From: a virus
Virus record (IMG/VR): IMGVR_UViG_3300040810_000656
Span: 32,993 to 96,992 of that record
Strand: one strand, 5' to 3'
Length of the DNA: 64,000 bases
In this document: piece after piece, positions 8,742 to 17,331 of the stretch
Numbering within the stretch: the first letter of the stretch is position 1
Layout: every line of letters starts with the position of its first letter
Notes under the pieces: model-generated
Databases searched by the model: none
What the model was told of the DNA's origin: nothing
The model's input: the letters and a program-made list of their open reading frames with translations, nothing else
Translations under genes and position numbers: made by a program

Positions 8742-9587
8742 TTATATCAATCCATTTAGTATATCTATTTCTTGATGTGGACATACAATATTAGATAAAT
8801 CTAGTAAGTCCATGTCAATTCTTTTACCATTCATGTATTTTCCAAGCAAGAATTCTGATTCATACATAAAATGTTCTCCAGAAAAATTTTCAGTATGAGT
8901 TTTAGATACTCTATTGTTTGGGCTATTTACTACAGTGCTATGCTGCGTACATACCATAAAGTTACCAGATATAGGCCAGAATCTTTGCATTTGTGTTTCA
9001 ACTTCATTAGGTGTTTGTTTAAATTGAAATTTTTTACTTAGATATTCTATCTGACTAAACATGTCTATAATTTCTGATTTTCTAAAAACATGACCGTCCA
9101 CAGAATGAGAGTAAGACCAATATGAGCCATATATGTACATAGTCTTAGGAACAAACACATAGTCGCCAATTTCCTGATAATGATTAAGCTCATCGCTCAT
9201 TTCTCTTCCGTGATGAAATCTTTTATGTATATTTTTCCCTAGCCTTAGAGATAAACATACTACCTGCGGTGCAGAAAAAAGATTATCGTAAGAAACACTT
9301 TGGCTTACCTGTCTATAAACTATATTGTCGTCGGTAAAGAAACATATATACTTATTGTTTGAATTTATTGATATGCTACATATGTCTGCATATATAGAAT
9401 TACTTTGTGTTATGAATTTAATATTTGGGTGTTCTATTTTTACATTATTTAGGCTTTCCTGATATGCTTCACTATACTTTTCAAGTACAACTATATCATT
9501 GGTGTCTTTAAAATTTTTGGATATACTTTTTAAAGTTAAGTCTAGTTGCAAAGGGCGATCTTTGCTAAAGATAATAGATGTAATCAT
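8742..9587 (-). CDS. GT2-like glycosyltransferase
   Basis: A 281-residue protein that starts like a GT2 enzyme (ITSIIFSKDRPLQLDLTLKS, close to the SRNRPxxLxxxLxS opening) and has a DD motif in YICFFTDDNIVYR at about residues 80-92. The middle holds SYSHSVDGHVFRK, the region where GT2 acceptor motifs sit. The C-terminus is rich in His and Asn. It is placed one base upstream of the GT32 gene with no gap, so it is co-transcribed. The donor sugar cannot be read from the sequence. Confidence 0.6.
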   Translation of the reverse strand: MITSIIFSKDRPLQLDLTLKSISKNFKDTNDIVVLEKYSEAYQESLNNVKIEHPNIKFITQSNSIYADICSISINSNNKYICFFTDDNIVYRQVSQSVSYDNLFSAPQVVCLSLRLGKNIHKRFHHGREMSDELNHYQEIGDYVFVPKTMYIYGSYWSYSHSVDGHVFRKSEIIDMFSQIEYLSKKFQFKQTPNEVETQMQRFWPISGNFMVCTQHSTVVNSPNNRVSKTHTENFSGEHFMYESEFLLGKYMNGKRIDMDLLDLSNIVCPHQEIDILNGLI

Positions 9588-10621
9588 AAATTAAAAGTTG
9601 GTATGGCTTTGAGTAGCTTTTTGCTTAGTTCGTTGTTCCCGGTGTATTTCAGTATATCCGATATGCGATGAAAGCTTGTATGATTGCTAAGAACGGTTTG
9701 GCGACCTTTTTTAGCGATAGATTTAGCTTCTTCTTGGTTATTAATATAGTAGTCAATTTTTTCTCGAAACTCTTCTCCAGTTTTAGCAAGCACAACACCA
9801 TCATTAAATACTTTTTCATAGGCCTTGCAATAATCTGAAACACAAAAACCTCCTGAGAATAGTATCTTAAATATTCTCTCATTTACATCTACTCCAAAGG
9901 CGTGGGCGTGTGGTTCAGATAGGTTAGGGCAAACCTTAGCAGATACAAATAGATTTTTTACTTGATTATCTTCTATGTATCCACAGTATTGATTAACAGG
10001 CCAACGCTGATTGCCAAAAATTTTGACTTTATATTTATCAATATCATTAAGCATAGGAAAAAGATATTCATTAATTATAAGTCCTTTGTGAGGCCAGTAG
10101 CCACCAACAAAACCTATGTCGCATTTAAGTTTTGGGTCTGCTATAGCGTTGCCATACATCAGAGTATCGGCACACATCATAAGAGACTTTGCTGGGATTC
10201 CAATACTTTGAAAATATTCGTGAGTTTTGTTCACATCTTCTTGTAAATAATGTATATGAACAAAGTCGGGCTTGCCGGTTTCATCTTTAAGCTTCTTTAG
10301 GAGTCTTTTTTCTTTTTCTGATGCAAACAGCATGTTCCATTGGTTTTGATTTATTTCTTTTTCATGGCTTCCCCAATCTCCTGCCCGAAGCCCCACTTTT
10401 AGATGCGGGCGTTCATACAAACATTTGACAAGTGCTTCATCTAAATTGTAAGATTGTCCAAGAAAAATATCTGGTTCAAATGAATCAAAGACATCAAAAG
10501 CGGATACGTTCTTGCAGTCCCACAATTGAGCTTCTATACCAACGGCCCGAAAAGCATTAAGCCAAGCCACACGCTGAAAATAGTGAGCATGAATTCCATC
10601 ACTAGAAATTAAAACTTTCAT
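9584..10621 (-). CDS. CgeB-like GT-B glycosyltransferase
   Basis: A 345-residue protein with two Rossmann-like halves. The second half begins CDIGFVGGYWPHKG and contains VCPNLSEPHAHAFGVDVNERIFKI followed by GGFCVSDYC, the pattern of Glyco_trans_1_2 domains found in spore-maturation CgeB proteins. The helical end (EKIDYYINN ... RQTVLSNHT) matches the family. Here the nucleotide-sugar domain is complete. It overlaps its upstream neighbour by 4 bases. Confidence 0.75.
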   Translation of the reverse strand: MKVLISSDGIHAHYFQRVAWLNAFRAVGIEAQLWDCKNVSAFDVFDSFEPDIFLGQSYNLDEALVKCLYERPHLKVGLRAGDWGSHEKEINQNQWNMLFASEKEKRLLKKLKDETGKPDFVHIHYLQEDVNKTHEYFQSIGIPAKSLMMCADTLMYGNAIADPKLKCDIGFVGGYWPHKGLIINEYLFPMLNDIDKYKVKIFGNQRWPVNQYCGYIEDNQVKNLFVSAKVCPNLSEPHAHAFGVDVNERIFKILFSGGFCVSDYCKAYEKVFNDGVVLAKTGEEFREKIDYYINNQEEAKSIAKKGRQTVLSNHTSFHRISDILKYTGNNELSKKLLKAIPTFNL

Positions 10622-11334
10622 AAATCTTTCCTAACTTTGTCTATTTCAATAATTCTCATTTCCTCTGGTTCATAACACTGAAACACCCCACCATGAGATA
10701 TGATATTATTGAGTATCTCAAATGATAACAATTTTTTATGCTGTGCTTCAAACTTGGAAAATAATTGACGGGCTATCCTAAGTTCCTTACCTGTTATATA
10801 TGCTATCTGACACCATTTGCACTCTAGACCATAAGAAAAAATACTAGCTATTTGGTTATTAATAGTAACACCAACTTCTTTTTTTTCTATCTGATTTTTA
10901 TTATCTATTAAAATAAATGACTTAGAATAATCTAAGTTGAGTGTCTCTGAATTAAATAATAAATCTCCATGTAAAAATAACACACCGTTTTTATGGGTAT
11001 TATTGATAGCTAGTCTCAAGCTTTCTGAAGTGTTTGTTGTGTCATAAATTTGATTCTCAACAATTCTTGCTGCATTTTTTACTTTTTTTATTACTCGCTG
11101 AGAATCATATCCTACAACACAAATTATTTCTGGATCTTCAAAATGGCTATTTATAACAGCAAGCTGATGCTCGATGAGCGTTTTATCTCTTATTTTAAGC
11201 AAAGATCTTGGCTCATAAGATTTAATTCTAGAACCAACACCAGCAGCCAAAATTGCAACACATACATGATTAGGGCTTTTATTTTTTTTGTTTTGCCCCT
11301 TTTTAATGTCGGTTGTATAGTTTTTTTTAATCAT
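10618..11334 (-). CDS. Sugar nucleotidyltransferase (MobA/RmlA-like)
   Basis: A 238-residue protein that starts after a Lys/Asn-rich 20-residue leader with VCVAILAAGVGSRIKSYEP, the GxGxR nucleotide-binding loop of NTP transferases, followed by PRSLLKI where the catalytic Lys is expected. VLFLHGDLLF (about residues 128-137) supplies the metal-binding Asp. Enzymes of this type join a sugar phosphate (or choline phosphate) to a nucleotide. In this cluster it is the only clear activating enzyme, so it likely makes one of the donors used by the neighbouring transferases. AAGG stands 5 bases before the ATG. Confidence 0.75.
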   Translation of the reverse strand: MIKKNYTTDIKKGQNKKNKSPNHVCVAILAAGVGSRIKSYEPRSLLKIRDKTLIEHQLAVINSHFEDPEIICVVGYDSQRVIKKVKNAARIVENQIYDTTNTSESLRLAINNTHKNGVLFLHGDLLFNSETLNLDYSKSFILIDNKNQIEKKEVGVTINNQIASIFSYGLECKWCQIAYITGKELRIARQLFSKFEAQHKKLLSFEILNNIISHGGVFQCYEPEEMRIIEIDKVRKDL

Positions 11335-12110
11335 CGTGACCTTAGTATTTGAGCATTTCTTTCAAACATTTCAGCAGTCATTTTGTATGATTGATTTTTA
11401 CCTGTATTATTAGCAATAGCAAGCTTTTCAGGAACATGGGTCATCATACATATTCTTGACAATCTTAACCATAGATCATAGTCTTCTGTGCATCCTATAA
11501 ATTCTTTACTTGCTGGCCCATGTAACCTAGAGTCAAAAAACTCTTTGTTTGGTTGACACACTTTGGCAAGTACTTCTTTCTTTATTAAAGAATTGCTATG
11601 AACAATACATCTGTTTAATAGAACAGATCTATCATAAGGTTCTTTAAATTCATGCTGTTTGTATTTTGGATGTACGTTATCATAATCACCATAAGCAACG
11701 CCAATCTCTACGTGCTGCATTAATTTTTCTACAAGAGTAGAAACCTTATTAGAATAATAAGCATCGTCTGAATCTAAGATACCAAAGATGTCTGCCCATT
11801 CCCATGCTTCCCAGATCGCAACATTTCTTCCAGTGCTAGCACCAGAGTTGTTGATTCTGAAAGCATATAAATCATCCTTCCTTCGTTCCTCGATTGGTCC
11901 ACTATAATATGGCTGATTCAGAGTTCTTTTTTCAAATGGCTCACTTATAGAAGAAATTTCTTCCCACGAATGATCACTAGATCCATCATCAACAACATAT
12001 ACCCTTAAAGGCCCATCATAGTCTTGGCATGTTGCACTAATTATAGCATCTTTTACATAGTCACCGTAATTATAGTTTGTGCATATGATGGCTACATTAG
12101 GCTTGTTCAT
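11331..12110 (-). CDS. GT2 family glycosyltransferase
   Basis: A 259-residue GT2 enzyme. It has the N-terminal AIICTNYNYGDYVKDAI, the first Asp pair in YVVDDGSSDHSW (about residues 39-50), the second in FGILDSDDAYY (about 114-124, the metal-binding DxD), and the acceptor-side TEDYDLWLRLS (about 216-226), corresponding to the ED catalytic motif. All family landmarks are intact and in order. It overlaps the upstream gene by 14 bases. Confidence 0.9.
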   Translation of the reverse strand: MNKPNVAIICTNYNYGDYVKDAIISATCQDYDGPLRVYVVDDGSSDHSWEEISSISEPFEKRTLNQPYYSGPIEERRKDDLYAFRINNSGASTGRNVAIWEAWEWADIFGILDSDDAYYSNKVSTLVEKLMQHVEIGVAYGDYDNVHPKYKQHEFKEPYDRSVLLNRCIVHSNSLIKKEVLAKVCQPNKEFFDSRLHGPASKEFIGCTEDYDLWLRLSRICMMTHVPEKLAIANNTGKNQSYKMTAEMFERNAQILRSR

Positions 12111-12861
12111 TAAATTCCCCCCATGTGATAAACGTATCTGGGTGACTAGAGGCTGCGTATGCCCTAACCTTATCTAAAAATAAGTCATCATTAATTTTTT
12201 CATCAGAAAATATCTTTAAACGATTACCGTTGAGGAATTTAAACAATGCAGATTGAAATAATAACCCACTTAAATTTTCACTAACAGGCTCTACTACTAC
12301 TAATGTTTTCATCTGCACGTTTACTCTATGGTTTATTTTTTCTATCAAACGTCTATCTATTGCATCTCCAGAGTCGCAAACATAAATCCATCCATTTTTA
12401 GCGTGTTTAAATGCTTCATCTATAAGAAACTCAGATATTTGTGGTTTGGCGACCAACTGAAGTATATGATGTTCTGTTACATTAAAGTCAAAACTTGATT
12501 TTAGTGTTTTTTGTATTTCTGCATTATACTCTACAGCATCATTAATAACAACCACATATCTGGCTTGCATAGTTTGATTTTTTATGTCGTCAATAGTGTT
12601 TTTTAGTTTGTCTAAATTTCTATTAAACCTAATAAAAAAACCGACTTTTGGCTGCACCTCCTTTAATGCCGTTTTAACAAGATCATTAGACTCTTCTAAT
12701 GATAGCTCAGTCAACCATTCTTTTGGTCTATAGCAATTACAAAATCTTTCTAAGATTATATTTCCGTCTTCAATTTTATGTTTTAGTTTTTCAAGCCTAT
12801 TTAAATCACACAAGCTACCATCTTTTAAAAACACACATCCTTCACAACTTGTATTTAACAT
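12097..12861 (-). CDS. GT-A-like protein with N-terminal Cys cluster
   Basis: A 254-residue protein. Residues 1-45 hold five Cys in the pattern SCEGC - SLCDLNRLEK - FCNC, which looks like a metal or Fe-S site. The remainder starts KVGFFIRFNRNLDKLKNTI and includes VVVINDAVEYN and WIYVCDSGDAIDRRLIE, a degenerate GT2 layout in which the Asp pair is replaced by DSGD. It may be a specificity or adaptor partner for the intact GT2 gene immediately downstream rather than an active enzyme. Overlaps neighbours on both sides. Confidence 0.45.
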   Translation of the reverse strand: MLNTSCEGCVFLKDGSLCDLNRLEKLKHKIEDGNIILERFCNCYRPKEWLTELSLEESNDLVKTALKEVQPKVGFFIRFNRNLDKLKNTIDDIKNQTMQARYVVVINDAVEYNAEIQKTLKSSFDFNVTEHHILQLVAKPQISEFLIDEAFKHAKNGWIYVCDSGDAIDRRLIEKINHRVNVQMKTLVVVEPVSENLSGLLFQSALFKFLNGNRLKIFSDEKINDDLFLDKVRAYAASSHPDTFITWGEFNEQA

Positions 12862-13283
12862 TATGATTTTCTCCTAGCTACTATTGTAAAATTACAAGTC
12901 TGATGATCATAATGCTTTTGTTCAACGTAAAGATTTGGAGGAAGCAGACCTTCTAGTGAGATAAGCGAACTAACCGATTTTCGTTTTTGTTCAGAAAACA
13001 AAGCAGCGTTTATACTGTCTTCATCTATTTCTTCATTATATTTTCTTCTAGCTAAAATATTCATGTCTATATCAGTAATTGTTAGTTTGCCGTTAAGTCT
13101 TAGTTTAGTGGCTAGTTTTTTTAATAGCTCTTGGTATTCATTAATACTGAAAGAAGAAATAAAGTGATCGCATACAATGTCTGTTCCTTCTGAATTTAAC
13201 AGAATGCCGTCTAGCATTGGCAAGCTATTTGCCCATTTGCCGCTAGTGCCTTCTGGCTTATTTGTTGACAGGTATACCTTCAT
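12861..13283 (-). CDS. Truncated methyltransferase-like protein
   Basis: About 140 residues from ATG 13283, which has a strong GGAGG at the right distance; an in-frame ATG nine codons earlier has none. The protein matches only the C-terminal part of a class I methyltransferase: ISSFSINEYQELLKKLATKLRL, NGKLTITDID, then a long helix region and a closing CNFTIVARR. The SAM-binding GxGxG strand is missing, so it is probably inactive alone and may be a remnant or a regulatory partner of the other methyltransferases (3318, 22244). Confidence 0.45.
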   Translation of the reverse strand: MKVYLSTNKPEGTSGKWANSLPMLDGILLNSEGTDIVCDHFISSFSINEYQELLKKLATKLRLNGKLTITDIDMNILARRKYNEEIDEDSINAALFSEQKRKSVSSLISLEGLLPPNLYVEQKHYDHQTCNFTIVARRKS

Positions 13284-14316
13284 ATATTCCTCCGTTTTTT
13301 TTATTTTCAATAGCCTGGAAAAACAACCTATTCCAGCCTTCAGTGAAGCGATTTAAATTAAACTTTTCTAATATTGTTTTTCTAGCATTGTCGCCAAGTT
13401 CACGAGCCTTTTCTGGATTTGCAAGAAGCTCTTCTAAGAAGGTTCTCAACTCTTTAGGGTCATTTGACAACAACCCATTATAATTGTGTTCGATAATTTC
13501 TGGTATCATACAGTTGGCTGTAGAGACTATAGCACAACCGCAAGCCATTGCTTCCATTAAGACAGTTGGAACAGGTGAGTGCAAAGAAGTATTATAGAAT
13601 ATACTATGCTCACTATATACTTGGCGAAGATGCTCAATTGAATTTGCGGGTTCAGAAAAGCCAGGACTTTTACCATATACTTGTGTTGGTAAGCCTCGTG
13701 TTGTATCTCTCCATAAGTTAAACCCACAGCACCAATCTCTATTAGGCCAATCATTTACTACAGATAAACATGCATTTATTCTGTTTTTAGATACAGGACG
13801 CCAAAAATCTGTATCTACACCATGCTCAATTATTTCAGCACTTCTTTTGCTTCTAATCCAGGCTTTGGCGTTATATTTAGATATGAATGAATCTAAATCC
13901 ACCTTAATACTGTTAAAGCCAGCTACTTGTGTCTCTTCTGGCATTCTTATATCTGGTAAAATATGAGTATGTCTAATAATCGGAATAGAGATTTTATTCA
14001 GGGTTTGTTCATTATTCTGAGCTACTACATTATGTAGCACCATTAATCTTTTATCAGATGTATGGCTAAGTATTAAATCAAAATCAAGATAGCTTGGAAT
14101 ATTATTTATGATGTGATAATTTTCTGGAATTGGAGCATAGTCTGTATCCCAAGTTTTTTGGCCTGGAATATTTAAGGCATAAAAATTATGACCCGTTTTA
14201 CACAGATTGTATTCATATCTTTCATGTGTTGTTGCAGTAAGTATGTTTAAAGGCTCATCTTTTTTTGGATGATGCATTATAGCACGTATATTTGTCTGTG
14301 TGGCATTAACTGTCAT
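13258..14316 (-). CDS. GT4 glycosyltransferase
   Basis: A 352-residue GT-B enzyme. The donor domain has the GT4 signature PTVLMEAMACGCAIVST with the ExGxxxxE-like acidic contacts, followed by EIIEHNYNGLLSNDPKEL and the closing helix ELGDNARKTILEKFNLNRF. The N-terminal acceptor domain is poorly conserved. GT4 enzymes usually transfer mannose, glucose or GlcNAc with retention. It overlaps the downstream methyltransferase-like gene and the upstream GT4 gene. Confidence 0.85.
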   Translation of the reverse strand: MTVNATQTNIRAIMHHPKKDEPLNILTATTHERYEYNLCKTGHNFYALNIPGQKTWDTDYAPIPENYHIINNIPSYLDFDLILSHTSDKRLMVLHNVVAQNNEQTLNKISIPIIRHTHILPDIRMPEETQVAGFNSIKVDLDSFISKYNAKAWIRSKRSAEIIEHGVDTDFWRPVSKNRINACLSVVNDWPNRDWCCGFNLWRDTTRGLPTQVYGKSPGFSEPANSIEHLRQVYSEHSIFYNTSLHSPVPTVLMEAMACGCAIVSTANCMIPEIIEHNYNGLLSNDPKELRTFLEELLANPEKARELGDNARKTILEKFNLNRFTEGWNRLFFQAIENKKNGGIYEGIPVNK

Positions 14317-15397
14317 TAAGTAGCTCCTTTATAGTTTTCCCTACTATAGTATGGTCCATCTTTGTGGCTTCTTTCACAGCTTTTTTAGACAGTACGTCAG
14401 CTTCTTTTGATTTCCATTTCATGTACGCTTCACGCATAGCGAATTGTAATCCACGCAAATCAATTTCTCTCCAATAAGCACCATAATTGTCTAAGTTTGG
14501 AACTGTGTCTATAGCACCAAAGCATGGTTGCTCAGTAGAATCTACAGATCTACCTACTCCAAAATCATCAATACCAGTGTTTTTAGTCCATATCACAGGT
14601 ACACCGCAGGCCATAGACTCTAAAGCTGGGATACAAAAAGCCTCTCCCCTGCTAGGCATCACAAAGCGGTGACATTGTTTTATAATAGATTTATACATCT
14701 TATCTTCAAGCATACCAGATAAAACTATTTCTTTTTTATAGCTCTTTCTTAATTTCATTCTAGCTTTTATTCCATCGCAATATTTTTGTACCATTGAAGC
14801 ATTTGCCTTAGAGGTTTTTAAAACTAGATTAACGGGTTCTTCTGGATAAAACTCAGCATGAAAAGATTGAATAAGGGCTTTTACATTCTTTCTTTCTATG
14901 AATTCACCAATAAACAAAAAATTGAATGTATTATCAATTTCTTTGATGCCTCCAATTGACTTATGAGTTTGGTATTCGGATATGTTTAATGAATGAGGAA
15001 CCACGTATATTGGAACTTTAACACCGCTCATTCTACAATGACCTTTACATTCTAAGCTAGGAACCCATATTTCATCCATTAGATTTAATGATTCTGTCCA
15101 TCCAGTAAGTTTAAATGGAGACGTTTCAACGTCTAAGAATCCAATGTTTTTGTAATTCGCATTATATGATAAAAGATGTGGAAGCACATGCTGTATGCAA
15201 ATATTACAGCCATAAGAGGATTTAGCTTCCAGTTGCTTGATTCTTTCTGGATAGTCAATCTGCCGTGCTTCGTATGACACAGCTCTAGGAATCACATTTA
15301 TTCCAACATTATCCATCGCTAGAATGTTATTCAAACACGCATTACCCCATCCAGTTCCATCTCTATAATTTCCAATGTATAATACTTTATTTGACAT
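14306..15397 (-). CDS. GT4 glycosyltransferase
   Basis: A 363-residue GT-B enzyme with NFLFIGEFIERKNVKALIQS at the domain switch (the FVGRxxxxKG motif of GT4) and FVMPSRGEAFCIPALESMACGVPVIW with the two conserved Glu and the Pro-Gly pair. The N-terminal half starts VLYIGNYRDGTGWGNACLNN, where GxGxxN binds the acceptor side. All landmarks are intact. It is the middle of three consecutive GT4 genes that overlap one another by about 10 bases. Confidence 0.9.
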   Translation of the reverse strand: MSNKVLYIGNYRDGTGWGNACLNNILAMDNVGINVIPRAVSYEARQIDYPERIKQLEAKSSYGCNICIQHVLPHLLSYNANYKNIGFLDVETSPFKLTGWTESLNLMDEIWVPSLECKGHCRMSGVKVPIYVVPHSLNISEYQTHKSIGGIKEIDNTFNFLFIGEFIERKNVKALIQSFHAEFYPEEPVNLVLKTSKANASMVQKYCDGIKARMKLRKSYKKEIVLSGMLEDKMYKSIIKQCHRFVMPSRGEAFCIPALESMACGVPVIWTKNTGIDDFGVGRSVDSTEQPCFGAIDTVPNLDNYGAYWREIDLRGLQFAMREAYMKWKSKEADVLSKKAVKEATKMDHTIVGKTIKELLNDS

Positions 15398-17030
15398 TAC
15401 TAATCACCTTTTGATATCTAGCTTGTTCCCAGCTATTTAGCTGGTTTCTAAAGTTTAACAATTCTTTACCAGCTTCTTCAATAGAAAAGGCTTTAAACTT
15501 ATTATAGGATTGAATATGTGATTCATTAAAATAACAATTTGCATCAACATTATCACATCTGTATCCATATGTGCAGTCTCTTAATACTCTTCTCCAAAAA
15601 TATCCGCCAATCCAATCTGGTTTACATAAAACATTATTAAACAAAAAGTTTACTTTATCTTGTAGAGAAAGATTCTCAGGAACACTTGTTGCTGGCTGCT
15701 TTATTCTTGGTGGACTAAGCCAAGTAGATTTAATATCTTGAAGTTCTACTCTATTTGCATAGTCGATCCATTTATTGGCTGCATTATCCCATGTATAATG
15801 GGACTTTGCTTTATTCATTACTTCTATGCCCTTAGCACGTATTTGTTCTGGCGTTTCGTTTGTTAGTGCAAGCAAATAATTAATGAATTTTTCATTATCT
15901 GGAATGGCTCTCATGCATCCAGTTTCGCATTCTTTGTTATACGCCAGTGGCTCAATACCTACACCTCCTATGTTATCAATAACAGACTGCATGGCAGAAT
16001 AGTATGTAGAAATAACAGGAAGCCCACAATAAGCGGCTTCTAGTTGAGGCATACCAAAACCTTCGCTGTTTGCGTATTGCACATAGACATCAAATATATT
16101 GTATATTTTTGCAAGATCTTCTTCCGACATCTTATTATTAATACCAACAAGTTGATTAGTAAACTTGCCGCAGTTCTTACAGTGCTGCACAGAATCTTGG
16201 AAAAAGTCAGAACTAATTTTATTACAGTTCTTGCATTTATATGTAAACAAAACCCTGTTTGACAAACTATGCTCATCTAAAAGACTTGGAATATCCCAGC
16301 CAATGTCTGGATAATATGTGTGGCAATATAAAAACACATTGTTCTTTTTTGTTCTATTTAAGAATTCTCTGAAAGCCTTAAATAAATCTGGATATAGTTT
16401 GCGTTTTTGGTTTCTCATTACAGTGCCAATAATTAATGATTGAGAATGAACACCGTGTTTTTGCTTGTGTTCATATTTATTGTCAATCATATTAAATGTA
16501 TCACTTGCTGCTGGGGGTGCTAGATCTACAAATTTCATGTTGTCAGACTGTGAAGCAAGTGTATCGCGGCCAAACTCAGAATATGCAAAAATAGCATCTG
16601 CGTCTTCATATGTTGCAATCCACTGATTATTTTGGGGAGCGGCGTCTACAGTAGGCATAAGTGCCCATTTGTAAAAATCTCTAAATGGAGAACGCTGTTC
16701 AAATTCTACCATCCACCAATCTCTTATGTCCATCACTACATCTGGCATAAAGTCTATTAAAACTTCATTATAGGTAAAGTCTCCAAATTGAGCAGTTGGA
16801 TTACTATAAGAGCTAAAATTTGGATGATCTTTGGATGGTTTATTTGGATAAATCTTCCAAGGATACTGTTTTATTTGAGGGTCTTCGGCTCCAGCATAAA
16901 CACCCAATTGAGCAACTTCAATATTTGGCTGTTGAGCCATTCTTTGAAGCACTTCATTGGTATAAACTGAATAGCCAGTTGTTAGCCAAGGAGCCTCTGA
17001 TACAAATAATACTTTAGTTTTTCTATTCAT
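15387..17030 (-). CDS. Large GT4 glycosyltransferase with an inserted zinc ribbon
   Basis: About 547 residues; ATG 17030 is preferred to a TTG three codons upstream. The GT4 core is visible: VLFVSEAPWLTTGYSVYT at the start, then FGMPQLEAAYCGLPVIST in the donor domain. Two features are unusual for the family. A four-Cys insert CKNCNK - HCKNCGK at about residues 265-290 should fold as a zinc ribbon between the domains, and about 110 extra residues follow the GT core, with aromatic and Cys content (YFWRRVLRDCTYGYRC). The extras may bind a partner or a glycan acceptor. Confidence 0.8.
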   Translation of the reverse strand: MNRKTKVLFVSEAPWLTTGYSVYTNEVLQRMAQQPNIEVAQLGVYAGAEDPQIKQYPWKIYPNKPSKDHPNFSSYSNPTAQFGDFTYNEVLIDFMPDVVMDIRDWWMVEFEQRSPFRDFYKWALMPTVDAAPQNNQWIATYEDADAIFAYSEFGRDTLASQSDNMKFVDLAPPAASDTFNMIDNKYEHKQKHGVHSQSLIIGTVMRNQKRKLYPDLFKAFREFLNRTKKNNVFLYCHTYYPDIGWDIPSLLDEHSLSNRVLFTYKCKNCNKISSDFFQDSVQHCKNCGKFTNQLVGINNKMSEEDLAKIYNIFDVYVQYANSEGFGMPQLEAAYCGLPVISTYYSAMQSVIDNIGGVGIEPLAYNKECETGCMRAIPDNEKFINYLLALTNETPEQIRAKGIEVMNKAKSHYTWDNAANKWIDYANRVELQDIKSTWLSPPRIKQPATSVPENLSLQDKVNFLFNNVLCKPDWIGGYFWRRVLRDCTYGYRCDNVDANCYFNESHIQSYNKFKAFSIEEAGKELLNFRNQLNSWEQARYQKVISNVK

Positions 17031-17328
17031 CGTTATCAATATCGTTAAAGATTTTAAAACTAGTTACACGAAACACAAAATTATTACTATAGTTTCTAGC
17101 AATTGCTTCTATTACTATATAATCACCAAATCTACCTTGATTGGCAATCGCTTTTGCTGCCGTGTCCCATGCTTCAAAAGTCAAAACATTGTTTCTTTTT
17201 TTGGTGTAGCCTTCGCGGTCTTTGCGATGTTCTTCTACGTTAACTTTAAAACGACAAACTGTTGTATTGTGGACATTTTCTAAAATTGGGTCTTCCACAA
17301 ACTTCCCAAGAAAATTACATTTATTCAT
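17023..17328 (-). CDS. ssb: Single-stranded DNA-binding protein (OB fold)
   Basis: A 101-residue protein opening with MNKCNFLGKFVEDPIL, the usual start of bacterial-type SSB, followed by CRFKVNVEEHRK and LTFEAWDTAAK, the second and third strands of the OB fold, and YIVIEAIARN. The acidic tail is short (DIDNDE), as in many phage SSBs, where it recruits replisome partners. It lies right after the polymerase C-terminal gene, in front of the glycan cluster, and belongs to the replication unit. A second SSB is encoded at 50878. Confidence 0.75.
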   Translation of the reverse strand: MNKCNFLGKFVEDPILENVHNTTVCRFKVNVEEHRKDREGYTKKRNNVLTFEAWDTAAKAIANQGRFGDYIVIEAIARNYSNNFVFRVTSFKIFNDIDNDE

Positions 17329-17331
17329 TTA

